In this document: positions 16,868 through 26,781 of the stretch, piece by piece
Position numbering within the stretch: position 1 is the stretch's first letter
How the letters are laid out: each line of letters begins with the position of its first letter
Assembly: GCF_024360925.2 (NCBI RefSeq)
Contig: NZ_CP113517.1
Coordinates: 3,534,001-3,598,000, forward strand
Direction of reading: 5' to 3'
DNA length: 64,000 nucleotides
Origin: Methylomonas rapida
GTDB lineage: Bacteria > Pseudomonadota > Gammaproteobacteria > Methylococcales > Methylomonadaceae
The notes under the pieces: model-generated
Told to the model about the DNA's origin: nothing
Databases searched by the model: none
The model's input: only the letters and a program-made list of their open reading frames with translations
Position numbers and translations under genes: made by a program

Positions 16868-19147
16868 CTAGATATCGAAATCCAGTTCGAAACCGCCATA
16901 GGCGAATAACGGCATGCCCGGGCGCGGACCGTAAGGCTGGCGGGATACGATGTACTCTTCATTCGAGGCATTCTGCACGCCGCCCAGGATTTTCACGCCT
17001 TTGGCCACCTTGTAATAAGCCGATACGTCCATGATGGCGTATTCGTCGGTGGTGCCGAAACGTGAATCAGGCACACCCACACCGTTGACTTGCTGCTCGG
17101 TGTTGCTGGCACTGGTAAAGCTCGAACTGACATAGTTGGCCGCCACATCGACACCCCATTGCTGGAAATGTAAACCGGTGCCGAAACTCAACGCAAACTC
17201 TGGAATATAAGGCACTTTGTTGCCTTTTTTGCCATAACTGAAAATCGATTCGGCATCGGTTGAGGTGGCATCGTTCAACTGCTCGGTATCGGTATAGGTG
17301 AACGACACGAAATAAGGATTGCTAAAGCCCCAGCCAAAATCCTCACCGGCGTCATAATTCATCGCCACCTCTACGCCGCGAGTATCGACTTTGCCGAAAT
17401 TTTCGCTCTGCCCCGTACCGGCACCGCCGATATTGTTCACGACCAGCAGATTTTCAAATTGGGTATAAAAACCCGTCACTTCCGCGCTGAACGCGCCGTG
17501 GGTATATTTGGTGCCCAATTCATAAGCATTGCTGGTCTCTTCACCCAACTGGTCAATGACCGAGTTTTGCGGACTCGGCGGCGAAAAACCGCGATGCGCA
17601 CTGGCAAATACCATTACATCATCGTTGAAACGGTAATCCAGGCTACCGCCGCCGGCATACATATCCAGCGAGCTTCTGCCGTTGGTGTTTGGATTGAGAT
17701 TATTCACATACTCTTGATTCAAATGCTCATAGCGAATACCCGGCGTGAATCCCCATTTGCCCCATTCCATGCGGTCTTTCAGGTAAAAAGCATAGGCGTT
17801 GGTCAGACCATAGCGGTCATCCTGACTACCTGGAGCACCCTCGACCACATTGGTAATGACACCTTGGTTGTTTTGGGTGTAACGGGTATCGTGCTGAAAA
17901 CGCGCTTCCCGGTCTTCGTGATAGCGCATGCCACCGTTCAATTCATGGTGTACCTCGCCTGAATCGAAGCGGTAAGTCGCGGCGGTTTCCACCCCGCCCG
18001 CATAATAACTGCGGTTGTTATCCCTAACCCGTAAGCGGCAAGTCAAATCGCCTTTCAAACACGCCAACCCCGTGCCACCATAATCGCCGGCCAGGGAGCG
18101 CGCCAAATCCCGATTCACACCATTTATGCTGATGTCCTGCAATTTACTCCAATTTCTATCGAACTCTTTGTAATACGCCGTAGTGACGATATCCAGATTA
18201 TCGGTCGGCGAAACGAAATAACGGGCAAAGCCGCCGAATTGTTCACTGTCGATATTGTCGAACCGGGTCGACGAATAGCGTCTATAGGGATCGTTACGAA
18301 AATCGGCTTCGCTCAAGCCCAGATAGGTTTCGTCGGCGTCCATGCTGGAATAACCGAATTTGACCTCCAATTTCTGATACATCGCCGTATTTGGCTCCCA
18401 GGACAAGCGCACCATGGGCTCGACCTGCTGGAACCCTGTTTGGTCGCTGTCTTTGAAATCGGGCGTGGTATCGATGCTTTTGAAACCGTCCGAACCGCGA
18501 TAAAAACCCTCGACCAGATATCCCACCTTGCCGTGCGCGGTATCCAGGGTATCGCCGACAAAGCCCTGGGTACGGAATTCGCCGTAACTGCCGTAAATCG
18601 ATTTCAGATAGGCCTTGCCTTCCAACGGAATCGGGGTCGACAAATAGTTCATCACACCGCCGGTGATGTGCGGGCCGTATTTGATCTGGCTGCCGCCTTT
18701 CAGCACTTCTATGCCGCTCATGCGCCCGGCCGCCGGATTGTAATAAGCCGCTGGCGCAGAGTAAGGCGCCGGCGCGACCATGACACCGTCTTCCATCACG
18801 GTGATCTTGGCGCTACGCGTGGTATCGACACCGCGAAAGCTGATATTCGGGAATAAGCCGAAACCGTCTTCCTCGCGAATATTCACGCCCGGCGCCTTGC
18901 GCAACATTCTGTTGACGTCGCCGTAACTTTGGTCGCGAATGTCTTCGGTGCCAAGGTATGTCGCGGATGCAGGCATATCCTTGGCATCTTCCGCGCTGCC
19001 AACCACGCTGACCATATCCAAAGCTTCCGCCTCGACCCTGTTCCCGTCCGCCTGCTTCATGTCGACAGTCGATTCCTCGGCCCGCGCCGCTCCCGCCGAC
19101 AGCCAGACTAGCGACATCGCGGCTACCAATCGTTTAGGTTCAAACAT
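16868..19147 (-). CDS. TonB-dependent receptor, FecA-like
   Basis: 759 aa with a signal peptide (about 1-23). The plug (about 50-165) has VNRMLRKAPGVNIREEDGFG, SFRGVDTTRSAKITVMEDGV and VLKGGSQIKYGPHITGGVMNYL, a pattern typical of FecA-type ferric citrate/siderophore receptors. Barrel to the C-terminal FELDFDI. There is no N-terminal signalling domain of the kind that works with FecR/FecI sigma systems. A Fur-type box lies just upstream, so iron-repressed uptake of a ferric chelate is likely. The exact ligand is not determined. Confidence 0.86.
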   Translation of the reverse strand: MFEPKRLVAAMSLVWLSAGAARAEESTVDMKQADGNRVEAEALDMVSVVGSAEDAKDMPASATYLGTEDIRDQSYGDVNRMLRKAPGVNIREEDGFGLFPNISFRGVDTTRSAKITVMEDGVMVAPAPYSAPAAYYNPAAGRMSGIEVLKGGSQIKYGPHITGGVMNYLSTPIPLEGKAYLKSIYGSYGEFRTQGFVGDTLDTAHGKVGYLVEGFYRGSDGFKSIDTTPDFKDSDQTGFQQVEPMVRLSWEPNTAMYQKLEVKFGYSSMDADETYLGLSEADFRNDPYRRYSSTRFDNIDSEQFGGFARYFVSPTDNLDIVTTAYYKEFDRNWSKLQDISINGVNRDLARSLAGDYGGTGLACLKGDLTCRLRVRDNNRSYYAGGVETAATYRFDSGEVHHELNGGMRYHEDREARFQHDTRYTQNNQGVITNVVEGAPGSQDDRYGLTNAYAFYLKDRMEWGKWGFTPGIRYEHLNQEYVNNLNPNTNGRSSLDMYAGGGSLDYRFNDDVMVFASAHRGFSPPSPQNSVIDQLGEETSNAYELGTKYTHGAFSAEVTGFYTQFENLLVVNNIGGAGTGQSENFGKVDTRGVEVAMNYDAGEDFGWGFSNPYFVSFTYTDTEQLNDATSTDAESIFSYGKKGNKVPYIPEFALSFGTGLHFQQWGVDVAANYVSSSFTSASNTEQQVNGVGVPDSRFGTTDEYAIMDVSAYYKVAKGVKILGGVQNASNEEYIVSRQPYGPRPGMPLFAYGGFELDFDI

Positions 19148-19210
19148 ATTTCATCCCAATAAATCAAATGTAAAGCCATGTAAAAATGGCTACATGATAC
19201 ATTTGACACC

Positions 19211-19231
19211 AATGAGAATCAATTTCATTTT
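19211..19231 (-). promoter_or_regulatory. Putative Fur box
   Basis: AATGAGAATCAATTTCATTTT lies about 65 bp upstream of the receptor ATG and matches the GATAATGATAATCATTATC type of inverted A/T-rich repeat at most positions. Supports iron repression of the FecA-like receptor. The match is by eye. Confidence 0.6.
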
Positions 19232-19335
19232 CATGAAATAAAAACGACTGCCCGCTGCCTCGCCTTCTCGGCCGACACACCCAATAAACAAAAAACTACT
19301 TCAAGAACAAGACACTACCAACAGGCAAGCAAGCA

Positions 19336-21504
19336 TCATCCATGACGCTCAAGCAACTTCATATGCACCAATTTGCTGAAAAAGCTTTGGTTTTTTTTGA
19401 TGTGTAATTGTTGATGGTCAATATTTTCGAATATCACGACGGAACGCGCATCGACCCAATAGACGTCCTGCTCCAGCGGCTTTTGCAACTCGAGCGGAAT
19501 GATGTCATCCGGTGAGTTCAGCGAAGTATCCACGGCCAAACACCAGGTTCTTTCCTCGATACTAGGCAAGTGCAGTTTATGTTTGTCGTCCGACATGTTC
19601 AGCATGACATGCAAGTCGGCATCGTTCTTGCCCACTCCGGCCAGGGTGAATATCAAGATACGACTGCCCGGATTGTCCCACTCCGGCGGCTGGCCCGGTT
19701 GCAAGCCATGCCAGGTGATATCGGCAATTCCCCTCTCCTCCAGAATAGCCCCGGTCAAAAAATTACGCCGCATCAGCGACGGATGCCGCTTCCTGAGCTT
19801 GATCATCGTCTGCACAAAACGCAACACATCGGCATTTCGCTCGCTATCCGCCCAGTTCAGCCAGCTTAGTTCATTATCCTGACAATAACAGTTGTTGTTG
19901 CCTTGCTGGCTGTGCAAAAACTCATCGCCGGCCAGCAGCATGGGCACACCATGACTCAGCAGCAATAACGCGAAAGCATTTTTGGCTTGTTTGCGACGCA
20001 GCGCCAATATGGCCGCATCATTGGTTGGGCCTTCGACGCCACAGTTATAGCTCAAGTTGTGATTGCAGCCGTCACGGTTTTGTTCTCCATTGGCCGCGTT
20101 ATGTTTTTCGTTATAGCTGAATAAGTCGTTTAAGGTGAAGCCATCATGACAGGTAATGAAATTGATGCCGCTAATCGGCAGACGGCCTTGGCGTTCGTAT
20201 AAATCACTACTACCACACAAGCGGGTTGCCACTTCGTTGATCACGCCGCCATCGCCGCGTAAAAATCGGCGCATCGCATCTCGATACAAACCATTCCATT
20301 CCCCCCAGCGGTAACCGGGAAAACTCCCCACTTGATACAAACCCGATGCATCCCAGGCCTCGGCGATCAATTTGGTTTTGGCCAGCTGTTGCGACAGCTC
20401 TATCCCCCAAACCACCGGCGGATCCTGCATGACGCGCCCGCCCTCCCCGCGCGCCAGCGCGCTGGCCAGGTCGAAACGAAAACCATCGACATGCATTTCC
20501 CTAACCCAGTATTCCAAACTGCTGACAATGAAATGACTGACCAGGGGGTGATTGGCGTTGACGGTATTACCGCAGCCGGTGTAATCGTGAAAGATGCGTT
20601 TATCTTCGCTGTCGGTCAGATAAAAGGTGTTGCCGTGTATCCCTTTGAAATTGATCACCGGGCCTTCCGCACCCGCCTCGGAGGTGTGATTGAATACCAC
20701 ATCCATGATCACGCCTATGCCGGCTTTATGCAGCGCCTTGACCAGATCGCGAAATTCCCGGATGTGCGTAGCCTGCTCCGGCGTGACGCAATAGCCGGGA
20801 TGAGGGCTGAAAAAACTATGCGTGCTGTAGCCCCAATAATTTTTCAAGCCCAAATCCGCGGTATGCGGCGGCACGTCCTGCTCATCAAACGCCATCACCG
20901 GCAACAATTCCACATGGGTAATGCCCAATTGCTGCAAATACGGGATTTTCTCGATTAATCCGGCAAAAGTTCCCGGATGCTTCACCTTGGACGATGGATG
21001 CCGAGTAAAGCCGCCGACATGTAATTCATAGATGATGGCCTTTTCACTACGAATCGCCAGCGGCGTATCCCCTTCCCAGTCGTAATGATTGTCCGTCACC
21101 ACAGCGGCTCTCATCGCGCAATGAACATTATTACCCGGCACGCAAGCCGCGCTGCGCTGCCAAAGTTTGTCGCTCACGGCTCTGGCCCAAGGATCCAATA
21201 GCAGTTTTTCCCGGTCGAAGCGCAAGCCGGACTCGCTGGTCATCGACGGCCCATCTATTCGCCAGCCATACCAGGTGCCCAGCGGCAATTGTTCGACGAA
21301 GACATGCCAGGAAAAGAACGTGTGATTTTTGTCTTTTTGCAGCGGAATGACTTGAAAGGGCTGCGGACTATCGGCACGCGCGAACAGCAACAACTCGACA
21401 TAAGTAGCATGCCGGCTGGAAATGGAAAAATTGACCCCCTCGTCGCTGACATGTATGCCATGCGGATATGGATTGCCAGATCTTAATGTGTACTTTTTTT
21501 GCAT
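19336..21504 (-). CDS. glgX: Glycogen debranching enzyme (GlgX/isoamylase type)
   Basis: 722 aa from the ATG at 21504 (MQKKYTLRSGNPYPHG, the usual GlgX N-terminus). A GTG at 21585 would add 27 residues; neither has a strong SD. A CBM48-like N-terminal domain is followed by a GH13 barrel with catalytic residues in DGFRFDLASAL (nucleophile Asp), LIAEAWDA (acid Glu) and ITCHDGFTL (Asp). It hydrolyses alpha-1,6 branches in the cytoplasm. Divergent from the DUF4912/GH57/EEP operon, so the locus handles both branching and debranching. Confidence 0.92.
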   Translation of the reverse strand: MQKKYTLRSGNPYPHGIHVSDEGVNFSISSRHATYVELLLFARADSPQPFQVIPLQKDKNHTFFSWHVFVEQLPLGTWYGWRIDGPSMTSESGLRFDREKLLLDPWARAVSDKLWQRSAACVPGNNVHCAMRAAVVTDNHYDWEGDTPLAIRSEKAIIYELHVGGFTRHPSSKVKHPGTFAGLIEKIPYLQQLGITHVELLPVMAFDEQDVPPHTADLGLKNYWGYSTHSFFSPHPGYCVTPEQATHIREFRDLVKALHKAGIGVIMDVVFNHTSEAGAEGPVINFKGIHGNTFYLTDSEDKRIFHDYTGCGNTVNANHPLVSHFIVSSLEYWVREMHVDGFRFDLASALARGEGGRVMQDPPVVWGIELSQQLAKTKLIAEAWDASGLYQVGSFPGYRWGEWNGLYRDAMRRFLRGDGGVINEVATRLCGSSDLYERQGRLPISGINFITCHDGFTLNDLFSYNEKHNAANGEQNRDGCNHNLSYNCGVEGPTNDAAILALRRKQAKNAFALLLLSHGVPMLLAGDEFLHSQQGNNNCYCQDNELSWLNWADSERNADVLRFVQTMIKLRKRHPSLMRRNFLTGAILEERGIADITWHGLQPGQPPEWDNPGSRILIFTLAGVGKNDADLHVMLNMSDDKHKLHLPSIEERTWCLAVDTSLNSPDDIIPLELQKPLEQDVYWVDARSVVIFENIDHQQLHIKKNQSFFSKLVHMKLLERHG

Positions 21505-21748
21505 GAGCGGTGCCGTAGGCGTTTGGTTACCGGCAATTTTACTGCAAACAGGGAAATAAGCCTTAATCTTGCGCAAATAATCCACAGCGGTTAGAGTTTA
21601 AGCAAATCCCTGCGCGGTATCGTCGATATAAGATCGCGTCTTTTTTCAGGGTTGTGCAAAAATCGGCTAATCCAACCAACAATCCATAATGCCCCTGACA
21701 TCCGCCAATTTCCCTAACCGTATCACACTATCGCGGCAGGAAATGAGC

Positions 21749-22378
21749 ATGATCAGTCAGAGCATCAGCCGCGACTTTTCTCCCCGCCTTTACGCCAGCC
21801 GGTCCGCGCCCAAGATCGAAGCACCGTTTTCCGCCCAGGAATTACTGGAAATCAGCCGACATATCAGCCGTGAATACGCGCCCAGCAGGGCAAGCCAGCA
21901 ATCACGACTCGTACTGCTAGCCGTATCCCCCGAAAAGCTGCACGCCTATTGGCATATCGCCAAGCGCCGCCTGACTCAGGCCTTGAAACGCCTCGAACAG
22001 CCGGTGCCCATGACGCTGAGAATTTATACCGAAGCCAAGACGGAAGCGCAGACCGACACGGAAGCAAACCAGACTTCTCCTTCGGCAAACCAGGCGCAAT
22101 GGTTCGACCTGACGATCAATCAAGTCACAGGTCAACAGGATATTTACCTGCCCGCACTACCCGATACGTCCACCCCGGTTCGCTATCGTGCCGCCCTGGG
22201 CGAAAGCCTTGGCGATAAGGTTTTCATTCCATTGGCCTATTCGAACATTGCCTCCGCCCCGCATTCGATACCGCAGGAAGAGTATCATGAGCTACCCAAC
22301 GCGATTACAGAGTCTATAATGCAAGGCACACTCCCCGCGTCATCCAGCGGACAATCCGGCTTCGGTCAAGGAAAATAA
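21749..22378 (+). CDS. DUF4912-domain protein
   Basis: About 209 aa from the ATG at 21749, which has AGGAA at suitable spacing; an ATG at 21689 would add 20 residues with no SD. The core LVLLAVSPEKLHAYWHIAKRRL and the later WFDLTINQVTGQQDIYLPA fit DUF4912, a domain of unknown role often found beside GH57 glucan enzymes. The N-terminus repeats an ISR(D/E)(F/Y) motif twice. First gene of the glycogen operon; the next gene begins 7 bp after its stop. Confidence 0.85.
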   Translation: MISQSISRDFSPRLYASRSAPKIEAPFSAQELLEISRHISREYAPSRASQQSRLVLLAVSPEKLHAYWHIAKRRLTQALKRLEQPVPMTLRIYTEAKTEAQTDTEANQTSPSANQAQWFDLTINQVTGQQDIYLPALPDTSTPVRYRAALGESLGDKVFIPLAYSNIASAPHSIPQEEYHELPNAITESIMQGTLPASSSGQSGFGQGK

Positions 22379-22385
22379 TGTTACG

Positions 22386-23990
22386 ATGAACAAAGGTTAC
22401 CTCGCCATCGTTCTCCACGCTCATCTTCCTTATGTGCACCATCCAGAGCACGATAGTTTTTTTGAGGAAAACTGGCTGTTCGAGGCCATCACCGAATGCT
22501 ACCTCCCGCTGATCGCCATGCTGGAACGCTTGCGACACGATCAAATCCGCTATCGCTTGACCTTGTCGCTCTCGCCCACGCTTATCACGATGCTGCAAGA
22601 CGAATTACTGCAAACGCGTTATTTACGGCATTTAAACCGGTTACTGGAGCTGGCGGAAAAAGAAGTAGATCGTACCGTCGATCAGCCCGAATTTCATGAT
22701 TTGGCCAGGCGTTACCACAACGACTTCACCGAAGCACTGCACTGCTATCGGGACTGTTATCGTTGCGATCTGCTGGAAGCCTTGGCCCAGCATCAGCGTA
22801 GCGGCGACCTGGAATTGATCACCACGGCGGCGACACATGGTTTTTTGCCGCTGCTGAACGTCAGCGAGACAGCGGTACAAAATCAGATCAAAGTGGGCCT
22901 GAATACCTTCAGCGCGCGGTTCGGCTTCTCCCCCGAAGGTTTTTGGTTGCCTGAGTGCGCCTACTATCCGGGGCTGGAAACGATACTTAAGGACAACGGC
23001 ATTCAATATTTTTTCGTCGATAGCCACGGCCTGATGGATGCCAGCCAATTACCACGTTATGGCGTGTATGCGCCGCTAGACTGTGGCAATGGCGTGATGG
23101 CCTTCGGCCGGGACCCGGCTTGTTCAAGGCAGGTCTGGAGCGCGAAAGAAGGCTATCCTGGCGACCCGGATTACCGAGAATACTACCGTGATATCGGCTT
23201 CGACTTGCCTTTGGACTATATCGGCCCGTACATTCTCGATGGCACCACACGCATCAACACCGGGATCAAATACCACCGCATCACCGGAAAACCGAGTCGG
23301 GAAAAAGAGATTTACATACCCGCCAAGGCCCAGGCCAAAGCCGGGACACATGCCACGGACTTCATTGCCAGGCGCCAGCGGCAAATACAGAGCCTGTCGG
23401 CGGAAATGGCTCAACCACCCATCATCGTGGCGCCTTACGATGCGGAATTATTCGGCCATTGGTGGCATGAGGGCCCGTTATGGCTGGAGCAGGTTCTACG
23501 TCTGGCCAGCCAAACCAGCGGCATTGAAACCGTCAGCTGTGGCGATTACTTGCAGCAATATCCCGAACAACAACAAGCGACGCCATCGGCCTCGACTTGG
23601 GGGGATCGGGGCTATTCCGATTTTTGGCTGAACGACAGCAATGCCTGGATTTATCCGTTATTGCATAAAGCCGGCAACGAAATGGAAAGACTGGTCGCGG
23701 ATTTGCAAGGCTTGAAAATCAACGAATTGCAACAGCGGGCCCTGAACCAGGCCTTGCGTTCGTTACTGCTGGCGCAAGCGTCGGACTGGCCATTCATCCT
23801 GAAATCCGGCACAACCGCCGAATACGCCAGAAAGCGTGTGACCGATCATCTGGCACGCTTTAATTATTTACACGACTGCATCCGGAAAAATCGTATTGAC
23901 GAGCGTTATCTCACCGCACTGGAAGTCATGGACGATATTTTTCCGGAGATTGATTTTCGCGATTACCGCGTTCCCGAACGCAAGGGGTAG
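22386..23990 (+). CDS. GH57 1,4-alpha-glucan branching enzyme
   Basis: 534 aa. The GH57 start GYLAIVLHAHLPYVHHPE, catalytic Glu in SPEGFWLPECAYYPGLE (around residue 195) and the partner Asp in APYDAELFGHWWHEG are all visible, followed by a DUF1957-type C-terminal helical region. It transfers chains to make alpha-1,6 branches in glycogen, in the cytoplasm. It is not a classical GlgB (GH13), and pairing with DUF4912 is typical of GH57 loci. Ends 2 nt before the next gene. Confidence 0.92.
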   Translation: MNKGYLAIVLHAHLPYVHHPEHDSFFEENWLFEAITECYLPLIAMLERLRHDQIRYRLTLSLSPTLITMLQDELLQTRYLRHLNRLLELAEKEVDRTVDQPEFHDLARRYHNDFTEALHCYRDCYRCDLLEALAQHQRSGDLELITTAATHGFLPLLNVSETAVQNQIKVGLNTFSARFGFSPEGFWLPECAYYPGLETILKDNGIQYFFVDSHGLMDASQLPRYGVYAPLDCGNGVMAFGRDPACSRQVWSAKEGYPGDPDYREYYRDIGFDLPLDYIGPYILDGTTRINTGIKYHRITGKPSREKEIYIPAKAQAKAGTHATDFIARRQRQIQSLSAEMAQPPIIVAPYDAELFGHWWHEGPLWLEQVLRLASQTSGIETVSCGDYLQQYPEQQQATPSASTWGDRGYSDFWLNDSNAWIYPLLHKAGNEMERLVADLQGLKINELQQRALNQALRSLLLAQASDWPFILKSGTTAEYARKRVTDHLARFNYLHDCIRKNRIDERYLTALEVMDDIFPEIDFRDYRVPERKG

Positions 23991-23992
23991 CA

Positions 23993-25462
23993 ATGGCCAA
24001 CGTTGAATTACTGGCGGTGGAAAACACCGTAAATCGAAAGAAAACCGGCAGCCAGCAGGTATTACAGTTTTTGATGTCCATCGAAAATACCGACTGCCAC
24101 AAGCAAGTCGATGTGATCTGGGCCGGACATGACGGGGTCTGGCACACCTTACCGGCCAAATACCAGGGGCGTCGCGGCGACCGCCACGAATTCTGGCAGG
24201 CGCGCGTTACGCTGAGCGCCAAATCGGACAAAAAATTACCCGGCGACATTCGTTTTGCCGTGCGCGCGCGCTGCAATACCGACGAACTCTGGGATAACAA
24301 TCAAGGCTGGAACCACCATAGCCGCCACGGCAGCGGCTTGACCCTGGTTGGCGATTTACTGCTGCAAAATCTGACGTTCAAACATCGTTTGGATGAAGGG
24401 CAACAATTCGTGCAAATCAAAGTTGCCCTGAATCCCGCCCTCAATGCCGACAGCGTTTTCATACGCTGGACTAGCGACAACTGGAGACACAGCCACGAAA
24501 CGCCCTGCCACCGCGAAAAACGGCAGAAACAAGAAGGCGCGCAGATTTGGAGCGTCCGCCTGAAAACAGCCGATATATTCGCGCTGGAATACAGTGTTTA
24601 CTGCAAAACGCGTTATCAAGAACTGTGGGACAACAATCTCGGAAAAAACTATCGCATCAGCCGCGACCCACTGAAAGTGATGATTCTGAACTTGCATTGC
24701 TATCAGGAAGAGCGGCAAGACTACAAATTATCCCAAATCGCCACAGCCATCGACGAACTAGCCGTCGATGTCGTCTGTCTTCAGGAAGTCGCCGAACATT
24801 GGAACGACGGCCATGGCGATTGGGCATCGAATGCTGCCAACATCATCAATCAGCGCCTGAACCAATCCATGTATTTATATACCGACTGGTCGCATCTGGG
24901 TTTTGACAAATACCGCGAGGGCGTGGCGATACTGAGCCGTTATCCGCTGGAACAGACAGAGTCGCGCTATGTTTCGGAAAACCAGGACCCATACAGCATT
25001 CATTCGCGCAAAGTCGCAAAGAGCCAAATTCAGGTGCCTTATATGGGCGCCATCAATGTGTTCTCGGCCCATTTGAGCTGGTGGGAAGATGGCTTCAAAC
25101 AACAGTTCGAGCGCTTGTGCCAATGGGCTGAAAGTCAACTGAACGACGAGGTAAAAACGACGTTGCTGTGCGGCGATTTCAACATCGCGGCCGGATCGCT
25201 GGGGTACCAGCAAGTCGTCAATGGCAACCGATACGAGGACCAATATCTGGCCGCCAATCATCACGGCCTGTTCGAACAGATCTTTCGCGTCAACGATCCG
25301 CACTGGGGCAACATGCTGGCCGACGACTACCGTATCGATTACATTTTCATGAACAAAGACAGCGACTTGCGAGTCACATCGGCCAGAGTGTTGTTCACCG
25401 ACGGGGACTATGGCCAAGTTTCGGATCATTGCGGTTATTTGATGACCTTCGAGCCGAAATAG
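23993..25462 (+). CDS. Fusion of two CBM21/53-like modules with an endonuclease/exonuclease/phosphatase domain
   Basis: 489 aa, SD AAGGGG. Two beta-sandwich modules (about 5-110 and 115-225) each end with a D-E/Q-L-W-D-N-N-x-G-x-N stretch (DELWDNNQGWNHH and QELWDNNLGKNYR), the signature of CBM21/CBM53 starch- or glycogen-binding modules. The rest (about 228-489) is an EEP-fold hydrolase: VMILNLHCYQEE, VVCLQEVAEHW (metal Glu), SAHLSWW, LCGDFN (catalytic Asp) and SDHCGYL (catalytic His). EEP enzymes are metal phosphodiesterases or phosphatases. Next to glycogen enzymes, it may remove phosphate from glycogen, a bacterial analogue of laforin (inference). Confidence 0.85.
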   Translation: MANVELLAVENTVNRKKTGSQQVLQFLMSIENTDCHKQVDVIWAGHDGVWHTLPAKYQGRRGDRHEFWQARVTLSAKSDKKLPGDIRFAVRARCNTDELWDNNQGWNHHSRHGSGLTLVGDLLLQNLTFKHRLDEGQQFVQIKVALNPALNADSVFIRWTSDNWRHSHETPCHREKRQKQEGAQIWSVRLKTADIFALEYSVYCKTRYQELWDNNLGKNYRISRDPLKVMILNLHCYQEERQDYKLSQIATAIDELAVDVVCLQEVAEHWNDGHGDWASNAANIINQRLNQSMYLYTDWSHLGFDKYREGVAILSRYPLEQTESRYVSENQDPYSIHSRKVAKSQIQVPYMGAINVFSAHLSWWEDGFKQQFERLCQWAESQLNDEVKTTLLCGDFNIAAGSLGYQQVVNGNRYEDQYLAANHHGLFEQIFRVNDPHWGNMLADDYRIDYIFMNKDSDLRVTSARVLFTDGDYGQVSDHCGYLMTFEPK

Positions 25463-25512
25463 CTCTCCCGGCGTTGACCAACCTGCCTCATGCAAACTGA
25501 CGCATAAGTTTG

Positions 25513-25947
25513 TTATTTGGCACTATCGACCGATTGTGTCGCCAACGCGATTTCGCGCAGAAAACTGGCCAGTCCGCAAATCAAGCTCAGCATCGCCGCG
25601 ATGAACAACATCGCCACCACGTCGGACAAGTCCACGGCCAGTTGCACCGCGATGAACAACGAGGCGATCGAAAGGCAGACGCATAAGGCCGACAGCGTGC
25701 AGAGCGTAATAGCCCTGCGAATCCAGAGGGTGCGCTTGGACAAATTGCGGACTTCCCGCTTGCCCGTCTCGCCAAGAGACCCGCTATCCATCTCGTTGAG
25801 CCGGCGCATCCTGTCGATCGCCCGCCCCAACCTATTGGTCAGTACGGCCAGAATAGACCCGATGCCGGTCAGCAAAAATACCGGCGCCACGGCTTGCTGA
25901 ATCGCCAGCGCCACGGTGGGCACGTCATTCAAGGACGAAATAGCCAT
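25513..25947 (-). CDS. DUF2721 inner-membrane protein
   Basis: 144 aa with three hydrophobic segments (about 12-38, 75-100, 110-135). The N-terminal LAIQQAVAPVFLLTGIGSILAVLTNRLGRAIDR is the DUF2721 signature. No function is known for the family. The downstream gene on the same strand is a lipoprotein of unknown function. Confidence 0.83.
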   Translation of the reverse strand: MAISSLNDVPTVALAIQQAVAPVFLLTGIGSILAVLTNRLGRAIDRMRRLNEMDSGSLGETGKREVRNLSKRTLWIRRAITLCTLSALCVCLSIASLFIAVQLAVDLSDVVAMLFIAAMLSLICGLASFLREIALATQSVDSAK

Positions 25948-25969
25948 TCAATAATCGGATGATGAAAGT

Positions 25970-26326
25970 CTATTGCGCTGGTTTTTGCATGCGTTTCAGC
26001 GTAATGGAAACCAAGCCGTCGCCCTTGATCAAGGTATCGTCGTCTTTGATCTTCCAGGCTTCTTCAGAATCGTCTTGTTTTTTCAGGACCAGGTATTTCT
26101 GGCTGCCCGACTCGCGCACGAAAATGTCTTGGTAGTCGGTGCGAATGCCATCCGAATCGATGTAATCGGGGCCTATGTAAACGGTTTTGCTACCCGCGAC
26201 TTGGGCAAAGGTGTTCAATATTTCGACAGAAGATCCGACTTGCTCGGTATATTCCCCTTCGTAGCCGTGGTCACAGCCCGCCAAAATCGCCGCCAATCCC
26301 AATATCAAAAGTTGTTTTAGCTTCAT
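25970..26326 (-). CDS. Small lipoprotein of unknown function
   Basis: 118 aa with a lipoprotein signal (MKLKQLLILGLAAILAGC, lipobox LAGC). The mature part is beta-rich, ending in KMKRMQ-like basic residues. No family recognised. Precedes the DUF2721 gene with a 22-bp gap, so they may be co-transcribed. Confidence 0.72.
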   Translation of the reverse strand: MKLKQLLILGLAAILAGCDHGYEGEYTEQVGSSVEILNTFAQVAGSKTVYIGPDYIDSDGIRTDYQDIFVRESGSQKYLVLKKQDDSEEAWKIKDDDTLIKGDGLVSITLKRMQKPAQ

Positions 26327-26411
26327 GTGATCTCCTGTTTTGAGGGATTTTCGGTAATTTTGGGGTTTAGTGCAATTGGGAGGGAGATTTATTTATATTT
26401 TGGGGGAGCGT

Positions 26412-26667
26412 TGAGTCGCTATCGCGACGGATGTATTTAAAGTCGGTTCTCGGACCGACAGCCGAGGTACTTTTCTTTGCTTGTCCAAAGAAAAGTACCC
26501 AAAAGAAACGACACCCGGATGCCGCGTTAATCCTGCGCTCCTCAGGTTTGAGCGGGGTTTTCCGAAGGGGCTTCCCAGCCCCTACGTAAAACGCGATGCA
26601 TCCCTGCATCGCCCCTATCGGGCTAATCCGCTCAAACCCTCCGGTACTCGGCGCGGCATAACGGGAG
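26412..26667 (-). repeat. 260-bp repeat, copy 1 (inverted)
   Basis: Reverse complement of the two copies at 28603-28861 and 29040-29301. All three contain a TTGTCCAAAGAAAAG hairpin, a GGTCCGAGAACC segment and a palindromic GATGCAGGGATGCATC. Marks the left border of the TPR-gene island. Confidence 0.8.
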
Positions 26668-26781
26668 ATAGCCGTCACGGAGCCAAAGCTAATTTGCATA
26701 AATTCACCAATCAGCTTACGCCTGCCGGGTTGCATAAGCATGAAAAACAACGCTGGCTATTTGCTTCGGTACACTCGCGAC

